Positions 11,215 through 23,772 of a stretch of 64,000 bases of DNA are shown here, piece after piece (position 1 is the first letter of the stretch; every line of letters starts with the position of its first letter). Source of the DNA: Tilletiopsis washingtonensis. Taxonomy: Eukaryota > Basidiomycota > Exobasidiomycetes > Entylomatales. The stretch is taken from positions 262,980 to 326,979 of the forward strand of contig NW_020312021.1 of NCBI RefSeq assembly GCF_003144115.1. Reading direction: 5' to 3'. The notes under the pieces were generated by a model. That model had not been told where the DNA came from, searched no databases, and was given only the letters and a program-made list of their open reading frames with translations. Both the position numbers and the translations under genes were made by a program.

Positions 11215-14200
11215 TCAAGCAGCGCAGGAGACGCGCACGTTCAGGTGACCCGTGGCTGCAGCACGCAGGTGTGCGGCATGTGCAGGCTCCTCGGGTGTCT
11301 GCTCGTCGTGCGGCACCTCCTCGACGATGGCAGCAAAGGCATAGTCGCCGCCGCTGAGGAAGAGCAGGCCCGTCTCGCAGCGCGCCGTCTCACCCGGTGG
11401 CAGCGGCCAGGGCGCGACGGGTGCCGAGAGACTGCCGCTCGTGACGAGGACGTGGCTCAGCATCGCGTCGTTGGCGGCGGCGGAGGACACAGACGGCATG
11501 GCCTGCCCAGCGCGCGAGAGCGCCGTGGAGGGCAGCGGGATCAGGCGGTAGAGGAGCTGCAGCGGGCGGTCTATGGAGGAGGGTGAGGAAGCGTTTCATG
11601 GCCGGCCTGGAACCGTACGCACCGCTGCGATTCGTGATGGTGCCCACCACGTCGGTATACTCCTCCACCTGCGCCTGATCGAGTGCGTGCACGGCATCGC
11701 CGTTGACCGCAGGGGCCGCACCACCGACCGCCAGGCTGACATCGACGCCGCCGAGCCGGACAAGTCCGCCTTGCTCGTCGTTGAGGGTGAAAGCCGCCAG
11801 CGGCACCTCGCCTCGGCGTCCCGACGCGCGCTCTGTCCATCGAGGTGCTGCGTCGGTGCCGGTGCCGAGTCGGCGCAGCAGCTCCTGCCGCAGCCAGAAG
11901 CGAGCTCGCGCCGCCTGTTCCTCGCGCGCCGAGAGCTTGACTCTTGAGACGACGAATTGCCGCGCGCTGAGCGTGGGTATAGGCGCTGAGAGCTCGGCGC
12001 TCGAGAGATGCAAGCGAGCAAATGGCACGACGATGCGTGCTCGGCCGCCTCCGGGTAGTGAGCGGCGCACGCGCAACGCAGGACCCTCGTCTGATCGCCT
12101 GGTCAGCAAGGGCCGTGTCCAGACACGTACAAGACACTCACCCTGAGCCACATCAAATGCCACGTCAACAGCGCCGCGCTGCAGGTTGCGCATGTCGAAG
12201 CACAGCAGACACGCCTCGCCGTCTTGTGCCTCGCTCGCCTTGCCAATGACCTCGGCATCGGCCTTGCCGTCGGGCAGGGCACCGCCGCCGCGCTCAAGCT
12301 GCGCCATGCTCTCGGCGACGAGACGCACGGCCTCGCCTGGGTGAGCGTCGCGGATCTCCAAGCCCGAGCAGTCGACGCTCGGCAGCACCGTGACGCCGAG
12401 CGGCACGACATGGCGGCGGGTGTAGAAGTCGCGCGTCTCGTCCGTCGGCAGGCCACCGCGTCCTGGGCCGTCGACGTGGGCGTACTCCAGCTGCAGCGTC
12501 ATGTTCGTGCAGCCAAGCTTGCCGCGGAGAGACACCTCGAGCGTGGTCGTCTCGCCCGGAGCTATCCGATGCAGCGGATCGCGCGGTGCCCTCGCGTATG
12601 CCAAGGCTGGCGCACGCGTGAGGCTTGTCTCGAGAGCGTGCACCTCTGCAGCATCGAGCTCGCCTTCGCCAAGCGAGGCTCGCGCCGAGTCCGCGAGGTT
12701 GTCTGCAAAGGACAAGCGCAGGAAGTCGACGGGCAGCCGTCCAATGTTGGCCAGGCGCAGATGGAGTGTGGTCACCTCGCCGTCCCAGAGCACAAGCGAG
12801 CCGTGCGATGTTGTGGCGGCCTCGACAGCTAAGAGCGGCTGCGCAGGCACGACGACGCATTCGAGGAGCAGCTCGACGCCGTTGCTCGACTGCCGTTTTG
12901 GCTTTGCGTCACCTGCGAGCAGCGCCGCTCGCCGCCGCTCGGCCACGAAGGCCGGCCGCGCCTCGAGACCTGCAGCCTTGATGCGCACCCGTCGATCGTC
13001 CAGCTCCGTCGCGCGCGCAATGCTGCCCTTGTCAGTGCTGGCATCAACCTGTGAGACGCGGAACGAGCGCGCCGCGCACCCGTCGAGCGTGATACGGCAG
13101 CCACGCACCGTCACCTTGCCCGTGTCGCGCGGGATGCCCGAGAGGCGCAAGGTGTGCATGGCGCGCGGCGGTATTGAGACGTCTCGAAGCTCGAGCGCCT
13201 CAAATGCGCTTCCAGTTGTCTCCAACACGATGCTGGAGCACTCGAGGCTGATGGCAAAGGTGTTCTGCAGCGTGAGCTCAAAGACAGCCTCCTCGTCCAC
13301 GACGAGCGTGTGTGCCTCCTTGGTGGTGGGCTTGCCCGTGGCCATCACGAAGGGGTTGTTGAGGCCGGCGATGCCCTCAGGCTTCGCTGCGGCCTCCGAG
13401 GCGTCCTCGCGCAGCTGCAGCGCCGGACGCTGTTCCGGAATGCGCTCCCGCGCTACTGGCACGACGGCTATCCGGCAGACGGGCTCTGCCGGGCCCCAGT
13501 ACTGCAGCTCCAGCGTCTTGGCGCCTCTGTGCCGTGCCGCCTCGACAGCGCGCGGCAGACCGCGGGCCAGGCGCAGCTGCTCGTCGGGCGAGAGCAGCCA
13601 GTGGAAGTCTCGCAGCAGCAGCGCCGCGTAGTGCGTCACGCCGACGAAGTCGTCCATGACCTCGCAGACGCCGATCGTGTCGCGCAGCAGACCGATCTGC
13701 TGCTCTGCCCAGCCGAAGGGCGCCTCATCCTGCAGCAGAGACCGCTCCACAACCGCCTCGCCGCCGCCGGATGGCCCGCTGAAGCTCTCCGGCTGCGCTC
13801 CCCACGAGGCACGCGCCCGCGCCCGTGCTGCAAGCGTGGCGTCAAAGTCCACGTCTTCGTCCTCGTCGCCGTTGCTGATGCCTTCGAGCTGCAATGCGCG
13901 CGCAAGCACGTGTTGCCGCGGCAGGCGCTTGACCGGCGGGACGTCGGCATTGATGCCACCGGTCTCGCACACCGCAGACGCGAGCGCGATGATGTTGTGC
14001 GCAGGCTCAGCCTCGGTGTTGATGGTGTATGCCTCGTCGCACACTGTCGCCGCCAGCTGGACCGCACCACGCGTGGCCTCCGAGTTTGGCTCGATGTAGC
14101 GCGGGACCGGCGCGACAGGATCGGCCGTCTCAGTGGTGCTGCGCGCCAGCAGAGCCACCATGGCAGCCTGCATCTGGCGCAGCAGGTACGCCTCACGACG

Positions 14201-16256
14201 CGAGAAGCCGATGCAGCCGAAGATGCTCGCGGCTGCGCTGAGCACGGCGATCTGATCTGGCGGCTTGAGCGCGGCGATGGAGTGCGTAAGGGCCGCCGAG
14301 GCAGCTGCAGCGATCTCGTGGCGCTGCACGCCCGTGGCAGTGGCGTGCTGCGTGTAGGTCGCGAGCGACGGGCGCACCGTCTCGGCAAGCATCGGCGGGA
14401 TACCGCCATAGATCATCTGGTCAAATGCCTCGCCGTTGTAGCCGCCTGAGGCCCAGATGGAGAGCAGGAAGCGCGCATACGCCAGACAGCAGCCGGCGTG
14501 CAGCAGCGGGTGTGTGTAGTCGCGCGGTGACTCGGCGCTGACGAAGCGTGCAGGCTCCAGCAGGTAGCTCAGCGGCGCCAGGCACTTGCTGTAAATGACG
14601 AGCGCCGTCGAGTAGGCCTCCGCCACGTCACCCCACGGCAGATGCGCGTAGGGCAGATCGATCGCCGGCTCCTTGTCCGCAGCCTTCTTGTCCTTGTCCT
14701 TGGCGCTGCCGCCTGGCAATGACAAGCTTGGTGCCTGGCAGGGCGCTGCTCTTCAGCAGTGTTGCCTAGCCAAGACTCTCGCACACTCACCTTCTCCTCC
14801 ACCAGGCCGCCCATGCGCCGCACCAGCACCCGGGCCACGCCCCAGCCTTCCAGCGCGCCGGCGTACCACACTGCATCCTGGCCGCCGGCCAGCGCACGCT
14901 CCTTGCCGAGCGTCGTCATCGCGCTTTCGTAGTTGCTCAGCGCGCCCCACAGGTCACCAGCCAGCAGGCAAGCATCGGCGCGGACCTTGGTGAGGCGGCC
15001 GAGGCCCAACGGCCCGTTGGTGCCGACCGAGACGCGGCGCGCATGCTTCTTCGAGCTGCTCGCAGTGGAGCTTCCGGCTGTGCCGGGGCCTGAGAAGGAC
15101 GAGAAGAAGGCCGAAGCGCGCGATGTCGCGCTCGAAGGTGCCGGCGAGGAAGGCGTAAAGGAGTGCGCCGTAAAGGCAGCCGAGGGCGAGGCTGCGCCGC
15201 CAGACTGCTGCAGCTGCATGTGAGGCAGCGGTGACGAGCTGCCGCTGCCCTCCTTGGCTGCGGCGCCGTTCGTGAGCGGCAGCGACGGCACAAGCGTCTC
15301 GCGCGGGGTCTCGAGCGGCGTGCCTTCCAGCGCGGCAACAGTGGCGTCCAGACCATCGAGAATGGCGCTGACGAGCTCGGGCAGCAGCGTGCGCAGGTAG
15401 AAGCGCACGTCCTTCATGTCCGACCGCACTGCTGGGAAGATGACCAGGCCAGCTGCCGCGTCTTGCCCAGCAAACGCCTTGCCCTGCGCCGTCCGCTCGG
15501 AAATAGGTGTGGCGGCGCCCGAGGAGCTCTCGCGCGCGATGCCTGCGTCGCCGCCATCGAGATCGAGATTGGAGAAGTCCATCGTCTGCGGGCGGGCCGC
15601 GCCGATGTCGAAGCCCAGGACGCGGTGCGCCAGTGCCGCCGGATACGCGGCACGCAGCGCAGCCGGCGCACGGGACAGCGCCGCCCGGTTGCGCCCATCA
15701 GCGGTAGAAGTGCCGAGGCCGACGACGGCCAGCACCTGGCGCGACAGGCTGAACGGCGCCAGGAACGGCGGCGAGCCGAGCGGCGACGTGACGAAGGAGA
15801 GGTGCACCTCGCCCAGGCGCGCCAGCGGCGAGCCAGACGCTGTAAGGACAGGGCGTGAGTCACTGTGACGAAGAGTGCAGGCACACCTGCAGTGTAGCAC
15901 ATCCAAAAGGCAGGCTTTCAAGATGGAGCGCTGCAGCTCACTGCCTAGCCCACCGGCACGCTGCTCTGCACACGGCACTCACGCATGCGCTTGGCGCCGC
16001 TCTTGCTCGGCGGCAGGTCGACGAGCTTGACGACCTCGAACGTCTCGACGGCGCGGCGCCAGCGCTCGAACTCGTCGGGCAGCACGGCGCCGGGCGCGGG
16101 CACGAGAAGGATGCGCACCTGCGCCGGCGCACAGAAGGCGCGGCCGCCCGTCGGGCTGGGCGCCGGCGCCGAGAGGTCGAGGCCGGGCGACGTGAGGCCC
16201 GAGAGCGCGCTGAGCGCCGACGAGGCCGAGCCGGAGGCGCGCATCGCGGCGGCCAT
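11215..16256 (-). CDS. TRS120: TRAPP II complex subunit Trs120 (TRAPPC9 family)
   Basis: Large subunit of the TRAPP II tether and Rab exchange factor that acts at the trans-Golgi and endosomes. Minus-strand exons are 16256-15983, 15839-14791, 14734-12142, 12090-11623 and 11570-11215 (1579 aa). The N-terminus has the family opening (CAPAQVRILLVPAPG) followed by VKLVDLP and VHLSFV segments. A Ser-rich linker lies near residues 290-370. The tetratricopeptide-like helical middle (ADACLLAGDLWGALSNYESA) is followed by beta-rich repeats ending FLSGGDYAFAAIVEEV. The long central coding block probably contains a 51-nt intron, 12091-12141, with GTGAGT donor, CTGAC branch site and CAG end; it is a multiple of three and its retention would keep frame. 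The ATG at 16256 gives a short Ala/Ser-rich lead. The gene is divergent from RRP4. Confidence 0.92.
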
Positions 16257-16544
16257 GCTGCGCGGCCGGGAGCGGGGTGTGATGGGAGCAGGGAGCAGGT
16301 GTCGCCGTCAGGAGCAGCTGGTGGATGCGGGGAAGGTGCCTTGGCGGAGGGCGCGCCAGACTCCCGCGCGGCCCGCCGTGTCGCGGCGGATGGTCCGAGC
16401 CCCTCGTAGACTCGTAGCGCGGTGCGCCTGGCTGGCTGCTGACTCAGCACAGCGCGCCGATATTCAGATTCTCGCCAGGTGGAGCTGCCTTCTCTCCACC
16501 TTCCGCACCTCCTGCTCACCCCTCCACAAGCCTTCCTGCCAGCC
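16257..16544. promoter_or_regulatory. shared divergent promoter of TRS120 and RRP4
   Basis: Only 288 bases separate the two start codons, so both promoters must lie here. The RRP4 side (about 16490-16544) is a C/T-rich leader (CTCCACCTTCCGCACCTCC). No TATA box is seen. Confidence 0.55.
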
Positions 16545-17808
16545 ATGGCTTCGTTCGTCGTCGAGCGCGTCCGGCCACAGGGCGCCTCTGCTGCCGCATC
16601 CACCAGCTCGCTGGCGCCGCTCGCCAGCTACATGCACCTCTCCGGCCACGCCGACCCGGCGCCCGAGCTCGACGACGATGCGCCCTGGCTCGACCCCGAG
16701 GCCGCCGACGAGGCTGCCGCTCAGGGGGGCGCACGTCTCGCCTCCGCCGGCGAGGTCATCGCCTCGAGCGCCGCCTTCATGCGCGGCCACGGCGCCTTTC
16801 TCTCGGCCGCACTCGCCGCGTCCGCTGGCGCAGAGGCACCCGCCATCGTGGCGTCGCTGTGCGGCACGGTCAGCCGCGTGAACCGTCTCATCAGCGTCGC
16901 GCCCGTGCGCACTCGCTACGCGCCCGAGGTGGGCGACCTCGTCGTCGGGCGCATCGCAGACGTATCAGCTGGGCAGCGGCGTTGGCGCGTCGAGCTCGGC
17001 GCGCGGCAGCTGGCGGCCCTGGCGCTGGCCAGCGTCAATCTGCCCGGCGGCGTGCAGCGGCGCAAGCTCGAGGCCGACGAGCTGCAGATGCGTCAGTTCT
17101 TCCAGGAGCAGGACCTGCTCGTCGCCGAGGTGCAGAGCTCCTTTGCCGACGGCTCCGTGGCGCTGCACACGCGCTCGCTGCGCTACGGCAAGCTGCGCAA
17201 CGGCGCCCTCGCCCTCGTGCAGCCTGTGCTCGTGCAGCGCCTCAAGAGCCACTTCGTCACGCTGCCGCAGGCCGACGTGGACCTGACGATTGGCCTCAAT
17301 GGCTACGTGTGGGTCTCGAAGCACCAGAAGTTCGACGTCGACAAGGCGGAGGGCGAGGCTAAACGCATCGAGAGCGGGCTGGCGGGCAAGGGCACAGGGC
17401 GTGATGTGGACGGCGTGTACAGCGATGTCAACGAGGTGAGTAAGTTGCACGTCAGGACCGACGCAGCAGGATCGGCGGGGCCGGAGGATGGCCTTGTGAA
17501 GGCAGTACACGGCGATACGAGCTGCAGTTGGAGCTCGGAGCCTCTTGTCACGACGCTGGTCCGTCTCTTCTGTCCCACCGCATGCTGACGTTCGTGCACA
17601 GACACTCCCGGCACGGACACATCTCGCCATCTCGCGGCTAACAGCGCTGCTGGCGCATCTCTCAGCGGCGCACCTGCCCATCTCGGACACGAGCATCTCG
17701 CGCGCCTACGACGCCAGCGTGGCGCTCTGGCCGCTCGAGCGCGGCGCCATGGAGGACCTGGTCGTGCGCGAGGTGCTGGCCGACGTGCGCGAGTCATTGC
17801 GGCAATGA
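16545..17808 (+). CDS. RRP4: exosome complex subunit Rrp4 (EXOSC2)
   Basis: Cap subunit of the 3'-5' RNA exosome in nucleus and cytoplasm, which guides RNA into the core. Exons are 16545-17435 and 17602-17808 (365 aa), split by a 166-nt intron. The N-terminal segment is longer and more acidic than in yeast (a DDDAPWLDPEAADEA stretch). The S1 domain covers about residues 110-200, with family signatures VNRLISVAPVRTRYAPEVGD, VVGRI and RWRVELG. The KH domain follows, with the exosome-type GLNGYVWV motif near residue 249 in place of the classic GXXG loop. LRYGKLRNG, a strong Rrp4 signature, lies between them. The C-terminal exon adds the helical tail. The start is the first ATG after the C/T-rich leader and agrees with local codon bias. 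Confidence 0.94.
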
Positions 17809-19834
17809 GACGAGTCACGAGCAACAGAGCTGCTTTGAAGGAGAGCGGTGCGCCAGGGATGCAGTAGAAGTTTCGAGTCCGATCAGGATGGCGGCGCAGG
17901 GCATGCCGGACCTGTCCTTCATGCGAGAGCCCGCTGTGCAGCGCAGTCAGCCCAGCACTGCCCTGCGGGCATCGGACGAGATTTATCAGAGCGCTTCATC
18001 CGAGTGTAGGAACAGTTTCAGCTCGGTCGTCATCGGCATACGAGCTGCGGTCGGCGCTCCATCGGCTCGAGCGTCGGGCGCAACGCGGCTTGATGAGAAG
18101 TGGACTGCATCTGCTTTGTCGAGCTTCGTCTCGCCCACTCCAGCCCCGTCATGCCGACCATCTCACGGCTTCGCCCAAGAGCCGCTCTGACCGCCGGCAC
18201 ACCACCTCAGCCGCCGTCTCGCCTTCGTGCGCGCACGTCAGCTCGCAGACGGCCACACCGCAGCGCCGATCCTCTTTGTGCCGTCTTAGAGAGCGCTGCC
18301 GTCCTCTCCGTCCGAGATGCCGCCGGACGCTCGGCAGCTCGCGCGGCGCCGGCGGTGTGCGTTCCGGCCGTCAGGGTGCGCGGCTCGGCGTTTAGCGATC
18401 TGAAGATCGGCGCCGCAACGGACGCGCAGCATGCCCGCTAAGCAGAGCCGTTGGGATGCGCCGTGCAGGACGGCAAGCATCAGGCGCAGGCACTTGCACC
18501 CTCGAATGCTGCACGGCACGGCGGGGGGAGATGCACCTGCCCTGCTGCAGCTGCAGGCTGCGGCTCTGCCGCAGAGCGGCAAGAGAACGCCGAGCGCGAG
18601 GGCGACGGCGGCCAGTCGCGAGGCGAGGGGAGCAGAGCCTCGTCCGTGCCGGCCCGCAGCAGGCAGCGTCGATCTGCGGCTGCGGCATTCAGCGATGCAG
18701 GCGGCAGAAGCTGGCTCGGTTGGTGCGTGTGTGCTCAGCTCCGGCGCACGATGATCGCCCTCTGCGCGCACCAGCAAAGCGCCAGAAGGTGCAGGTGCAA
18801 CGAGGCTGTGCGGGCGAGGGCCAGGCAGATGTGGAGAGCGAACCAGCCGTCCGCGGTAGCATGCGTGCTGCACGAGGCCGCTCTCGCTCCGCCGCTCGCG
18901 CGCAGGGGGTCATGCTGCGGCAGCCCATCTCACCTGCGTGCTGCTGGCTGTGCTTCCGCGCTTTGCTTCCCGCTGGCTTCGGCATCTGTGCCGATGCTGC
19001 CTCAAGGCCGAGATGAGGTCGCTGTGACGGGGCGTGAGCGCCGGCGCAGCGTTGCGCTGCGCTGCGGCGCCCCTGATGCCTCTCGCAGCTGCCACTGCGC
19101 GCGGCGCGACCTTGGTCGCCGTGCCCGCGGCCGGCAGCGCGGCACCGCAGCACGACGCGAGGGCAATGGCAGGCGAGGAGAGGATTTCAGGGTGCAGGCC
19201 GCACGCGAATTTGCACAGGCGTGTCGCCTGACTTGCGCCCCTCGGGCAGGAGAGCAGTGCGGCGAGTGCTGCAGGCGCCGTGCCTCGCTGCCGATGTGCC
19301 GGCGGGAGTGCCGCGCCGCCGCTGTCCCGGTGCCGCCGCACCGCAACTCGCGACCGCTGCTCTGGCGCCGTGCCAAGGCAGGGCGCGGCAGCAACGTCTC
19401 GGATCGGCACCGCGGCGGCGGCGGGGCGTCGTGTGCCGCGCTGCGCCGCTGCTGGCCCGCTGCCCGCTCAGCAGCTCGCTTGTGCCGTGCCGCACGGCAG
19501 GCTTCCGCGGCCGCGCTCTCCTGAGTCTGCCGCGGCTGTGCAGGCTGCCTCTCGACCACCGCCTGCCTCTCACCCCTCTCTCACGACGCTCACTGCTCCT
19601 CACTGCGCATACCACAGCTGCGCACGCCTGAGCACGCCGCACTCAACACATTCCACGCTCTTTACTGACCTGTGAGTGTCGCTTGCGGCAGTGGTGCGCA
19701 TGTGCGATGGAGCGGCGCGTGTCAGGCGACAGCGACGTGTTGGTGGCGCACAGGGGACGGGTGTCGCACGCGCTGCCGTGGCGACCGCTCTCGTCCACCG
19801 AGCTCACACGTCTCTGCCAGTCCCGTCGCCCGCC
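17809..19834. other. intergenic, no gene recognised
   Basis: These 2.0 kb lie between RRP4 and the chitin deacetylase, both on the plus strand. Frames on both strands are rich in Arg, Ala and Cys, a sign of chance translation of GC-rich DNA, and none shows a domain. The final 300 bases become C/T-rich and are probably the deacetylase promoter and leader. Confidence 0.6.
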
Positions 19835-21433
19835 ATGCGCTTCTCCACCGGCGTGCTCCTCGCCGCCGCAGCCCTGCCGCTCGTCGCGGCCGAGCTGCAG
19901 CCCATCCGCCGCCAGGCCTCCAGCAGCGCCGCCAGCAGCAGCACGCGCACCCGCACGCGCACCAGCGGCTCCAGCGCCACGGGCGCCGCCAGCTCGAGCA
20001 TCTCGGGCGTCGCGCCCGGCGCCATCACGACGCCGCCGCCCTTCACCGGCACGCTGCCGGCGAGCATCAGCAGCATTGTCGCCACCATCACGGCCGGCAC
20101 GGACGCCGTGACGCCCACGTACCCGCTGCCGACGACGTTCAGCGCCGGTGCCAGCCCCACGGCCATCTCCAACGCGCCAGCGCTGCCCTCTAGTGCGTGC
20201 TGCCGCGCAATCCGCGTATCTGCCTCACGGCTGACCTCGCTTTGCAGCACCCGCTCCGTCAAGCTACCCGGAGCTGGACAAGCTGCCATTGAGCAGCTTC
20301 CCCGGCTCGGCCGAGATCCTCGCCGCCGTTGACCTCTCGGGTGTCCCGTCGGACATTCAGCCGTCGACCGACGGCTCGTGCGGCGGCTCGCCGACGAACC
20401 TGGCGCGCGCCGGTTCGAGCGGCATCTGCTGGTGGACGTGCGGCGGCTGCACGCGCGACACGGACGTGACGACGTGCCCGGATGTGAACACGTGGGGTGT
20501 GAGTTTGACGAGCGCATGTGTGCACGCCGTGGCGCACAGCTGACGCGCGTGCCCCTTCAGCTCTCGTACGATGACGGACCATCGCCGTACACGCCGAAGC
20601 TGCTCGAGTACCTCGAGGCCAACAACCTCAAGTCGACGTTCTTCGTCGTCGGCTCGCGCGCCATCTCGCGTCCCGACATGCTCCGCTACGAGCACATGAC
20701 AGGCCACCAGATTTCCGTGCACACGTGGTCGCACCCGGCACTGACGACGCTGAGCAACGAGGAGATTGTGCTCGAGCTCGGCTGGACCAAGAAGGTCATT
20801 CACGACATCACGGGCGTGACGCCCAACACGATGCGCCCGCCGTACGGCGACATTGACGACCGGTGAGCGCATCGAGCCGCATCTCTCCCGCACCCAGCTC
20901 ACGCTCGCTTCACCAGCGTTCGCGCCATCTGCAAGGCCATGAACCTCACGCCCATCATCTGGACGTCGACGGGCCCCGAGACGAACTACGACACCAACGA
21001 CTGGCGCATCGGCGCCGGCCAGGTCACTGCCGCCGAGGTCGTCTCCGTCTTTGACGGCATCATCGCCAACGCCTCGTCGCTGTCGACGGGCTACATTGTG
21101 CTGGCGCACGACCTGTACAAGCAGTCCGTCGAGCTGGCTACCGAGGTGATCCTGCCGCAGGCGCTCTCGGCGAGCCCCAAGCAGAACATCGTGCCGATCA
21201 TCACCTGCCTCAACCAGCCGCTTGGCAACGCCTACGTCGAGACGAACCAGAATGCCACCAACGGCCAGAGCTCGCCCACCGCCACGCTCACGGGCAGCAA
21301 CGCCGTCACGACGGGCAACCCGGCCTCGGGCGCCAACGGCAACCGGAGCGGCGCTGCCGGCTCGCTCGAGCTGGGCACGCAGCATCTCGTCGGCGCCGCC
21401 GCCGTGGTGCTCGGCGCGCTGGCCATGCTGTAA
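19835..21433 (+). CDS. chitin deacetylase, secreted and probably GPI-anchored (carbohydrate esterase 4)
   Basis: Removes acetyl groups from chitin to give chitosan at the cell wall. Exons are 19835-20192, 20248-20498, 20561-20862 and 20917-21433 (475 aa). A signal peptide (LLAAAALPLVAA) is followed by a Ser/Thr/Arg-rich stalk and a Cys-containing segment (GICWWTCGGCTRDTDVTTC). The NodB deacetylase motifs are all visible: SYDDGP (motif 1 with the metal and base Asp pair), HTWSHP (motif 2, metal His), RPPYGDIDDR (motif 3), the NYDTNDW region (motif 4) and IVLAHD (motif 5, catalytic His). The C-terminus is Asn/Ser/Thr-rich and ends in a hydrophobic segment (LVGAAAVVLGALAML), as for a GPI signal. 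Introns are 55, 62 and 54 nt; the second lies directly before motif 1 and restores the usual TWG-LSYDDGP junction. Confidence 0.95.
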
Positions 21434-22142
21434 AGCTCTGCTCGCACCGACACGCTCCCCTACGCATGGGACCACGTGGCGCAGGCCCGGCGCTTGTGCG
21501 CGTGTACCATTGCCTGTCTATACGATCACGCCCTGCCCTTCTGCAGCAGACTCCCCACGCTACCCCTTCTAGCCCACCTGAGCTCCTCCAAACATGTCTG
21601 GAGCCTCCTATCTCCCCGACATGACCCTGCGCTCCGCCGAGGAGTCGTCTTTGCGCGGCGCGCCGCATGTGGCCGCCCGGACAATGCAAACGCTTTCAGA
21701 GCACTGCGAAGTGTTTGTCGTGCGCAGCCGATCGAGGCTCTGAAGCCAGGTGTCTGCGCGGTGATCGTGCAAGGCTCTCCGCTGGGTCCTGTCACGGTCG
21801 CTCGCCTTGACATGGCGCTGGCTGTTGCCGGGAGCACGCAGCCAAGTACTCGAACGCAGCTCACTGGCACGCCCAGCACAGCCGGCATCTCTGTCCCTCA
21901 GCCTGCATCCCCCTCTCGCGAACGCATCACGCATGCAGCGAATCAGCTAACGATCGAATGGCCAGATGGAGTTTTGTTGATGAACATCAGAGGTGTGGGG
22001 CGCGCCGCTGGGGGCGCAAGTGGGCGTGGATGGTGATGGGTGATGGCACAGGGTGATGAGGACGTGCAGTAGAACCGTATGGACGAGCGCGGCGAGGGCA
22101 GGCGGCAGAAGCAGAAGAAGAGGCGACTCTCTCTGCAGACGC
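21434..22142. other. intergenic, no gene recognised
   Basis: These 0.7 kb lie between the converging ends of chitin deacetylase and RPL37. Nothing beyond 3' flanking sequence can be supported. Confidence 0.6.
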
Positions 22143-23229
22143 TTAGGCCGAGGCGGCAGCGGCCTTCTTGCTCGTGGCAACACCGGTGCGGAAGCCGTTC
22201 TTGGCACGGCGCGGCACACCGGAAAGGTGGCGCATGCGGCCCGTGCCGGTCGCTGAGGGAGGGAGAGAGAAGTCAGCATGAGCAGCAGCAGAGGTGGCCC
22301 CGGCCGGCAGCCACGCACTCTTCCTCCGCTTGGCCTTCTGGCCCCACTCGTACGAGCGGATCTTGGCGGCCGGGTAGCCGCACGACGCGCAGGCTGCAGG
22401 GAGACGACGACAGTCAGTATGCGCATGCATGCCAGATGCGAGCGGCACGCTACGCACTCTTGTGCTGGCGGTGGAACGAGCGCTTGTTGCAGCGACGGCA
22501 CAGGGTGTGCGTCTTCGTGCTGTTGGACAAGAGTCAGTCATGATGTCCGACCCGACTTGTGTACCCTGATCTCCATCGCAGCACCTGCACCGGCAGCGTG
22601 GCCTGCTCCCTCGACGGGGCCCTCGGGCACCAGCTGCCTTCTCGCTTTATGCGCCGCGAACCACCAGCATCCCAGCTCTCCACCGCTGCTTCCCCTTGCC
22701 ATGCCGCCGCCAGCATGTCCATCTCTCGCGTAGCCCTGCACAGCTCGGCGGCGTGCGCGGTCGCGTCGCAGATTCCAAGCGCGGACGACAGCCAGCGACG
22801 GGCAGCCGAGCGGCGCAGTGCAGCGGCGACGAGAGGTGATGGCGCCCAGCTAGGCCAGCTATGCGGCCTCGCAGCATTGATCGAGCGCCCGAGGAGGCTG
22901 CGCCATGGCGCACAGGCGGCGAGGACGGCGGCGACTATGGCGCCGCGAGCATCGCGAAACGTGTGCGCAAAAGCTACGTCGTGCTCTGCATGGTGGGCCT
23001 CCCTTGCGCCCACCAATGCGCCCCGCAGATGCGCTGTAGCCAGTCGCCGTTCTTCCTTTCGAGCTGCGCAGCGCGGACTCCTCCGACGCCAGAAACGTTG
23101 ATGGCTTCTCCATGCTACGCCAAGGTGTCCCTGTCCCCTTCCTAGCCCAGCTTCGCGCCCGCCGTTGTCTCCGCTGCGCCGCGGCGGTACTCACTGGCGC
23201 TTGCCGAAGCTGGTGGTACCCTTCGTCAT
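22143..23229 (-). CDS. RPL37: 60S ribosomal protein eL37
   Basis: Small zinc-binding protein of the large ribosomal subunit. Minus-strand exons are 23229-23195, 22519-22458, 22393-22319 and 22252-22143 (93 aa, close to the 88 aa of yeast). The start [11 protein letters not shown] matches the family. The zinc site is formed by the two CxxC pairs in HTLCRRCN and [17 protein letters not shown] and [10 protein letters not shown] are family signatures. The first intron is 675 nt, about ten times the local norm, and follows only 35 coding bases, as is common for ribosomal protein genes. I saw no C/D-box pair in it. The gene is head-to-head with RPL30. Confidence 0.95.
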
Positions 23230-23772
23230 CCTTGCTGCAGAACTCTGGTGTCAGAGAGCAGCGCTGTGTGGCGCACGGAAGGTGTGTGCGGTGTGTGCGG
23301 GCGGGCGTGGATACACACCTGCTTGCTTGAGGGAAGATGGGGTGGGAGCTGGAGAGCGGCCGGCTGTGCGGCGCAGGCAGCGCAGCGAAGCCGGCGAGGC
23401 AGACGCACGCAGTCGCACTCGCGTGGTGGGCGTGACACGTGACCTCTGCCGCTCGTTCCCACGGGCCGCGCCGCAGTAAGAGCCGCACGCCGCAGCCTGG
23501 CGCGCCGCGCTTATGTCAGCGCCGCCGCCGAGTCTCCGTCTCACGGCGCAGGCGGCGCTACGCCCAGCGCGGCGCTGCGCTGCCCGGCGGCCGCACCGCC
23601 GCCGGGCGCGCCTCCTCTCCTCCATCCTTCCTCCCCCTCCTCAAGAAGAATCGTGAGTGCCGCTGCTGCACGGCTGCGTGGTGTATGCATCGCACCTGTG
23701 CCACTGCTGGCCACGCATGCCGCTGCTGCGCATCGGAGCATGGCGCTCATGCTTCCACTGCGCAGAGCAACC
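23230..23772. promoter_or_regulatory. shared divergent promoter of RPL37 and RPL30
   Basis: The start codons of the two ribosomal protein genes are 543 bases apart and point away from each other. A candidate 5' leader intron of RPL30 lies at about 23653-23765, with a GTGAGT donor and a GCGCAG acceptor just before the start codon. Promoter motifs were not identified. Confidence 0.55.

Noticed and set aside
17860-17890. TTCGAGTCC sequence resembling a tRNA B box
   Set aside because: The flanking bases cannot form a T-stem, and no A box or acceptor stem is present upstream.
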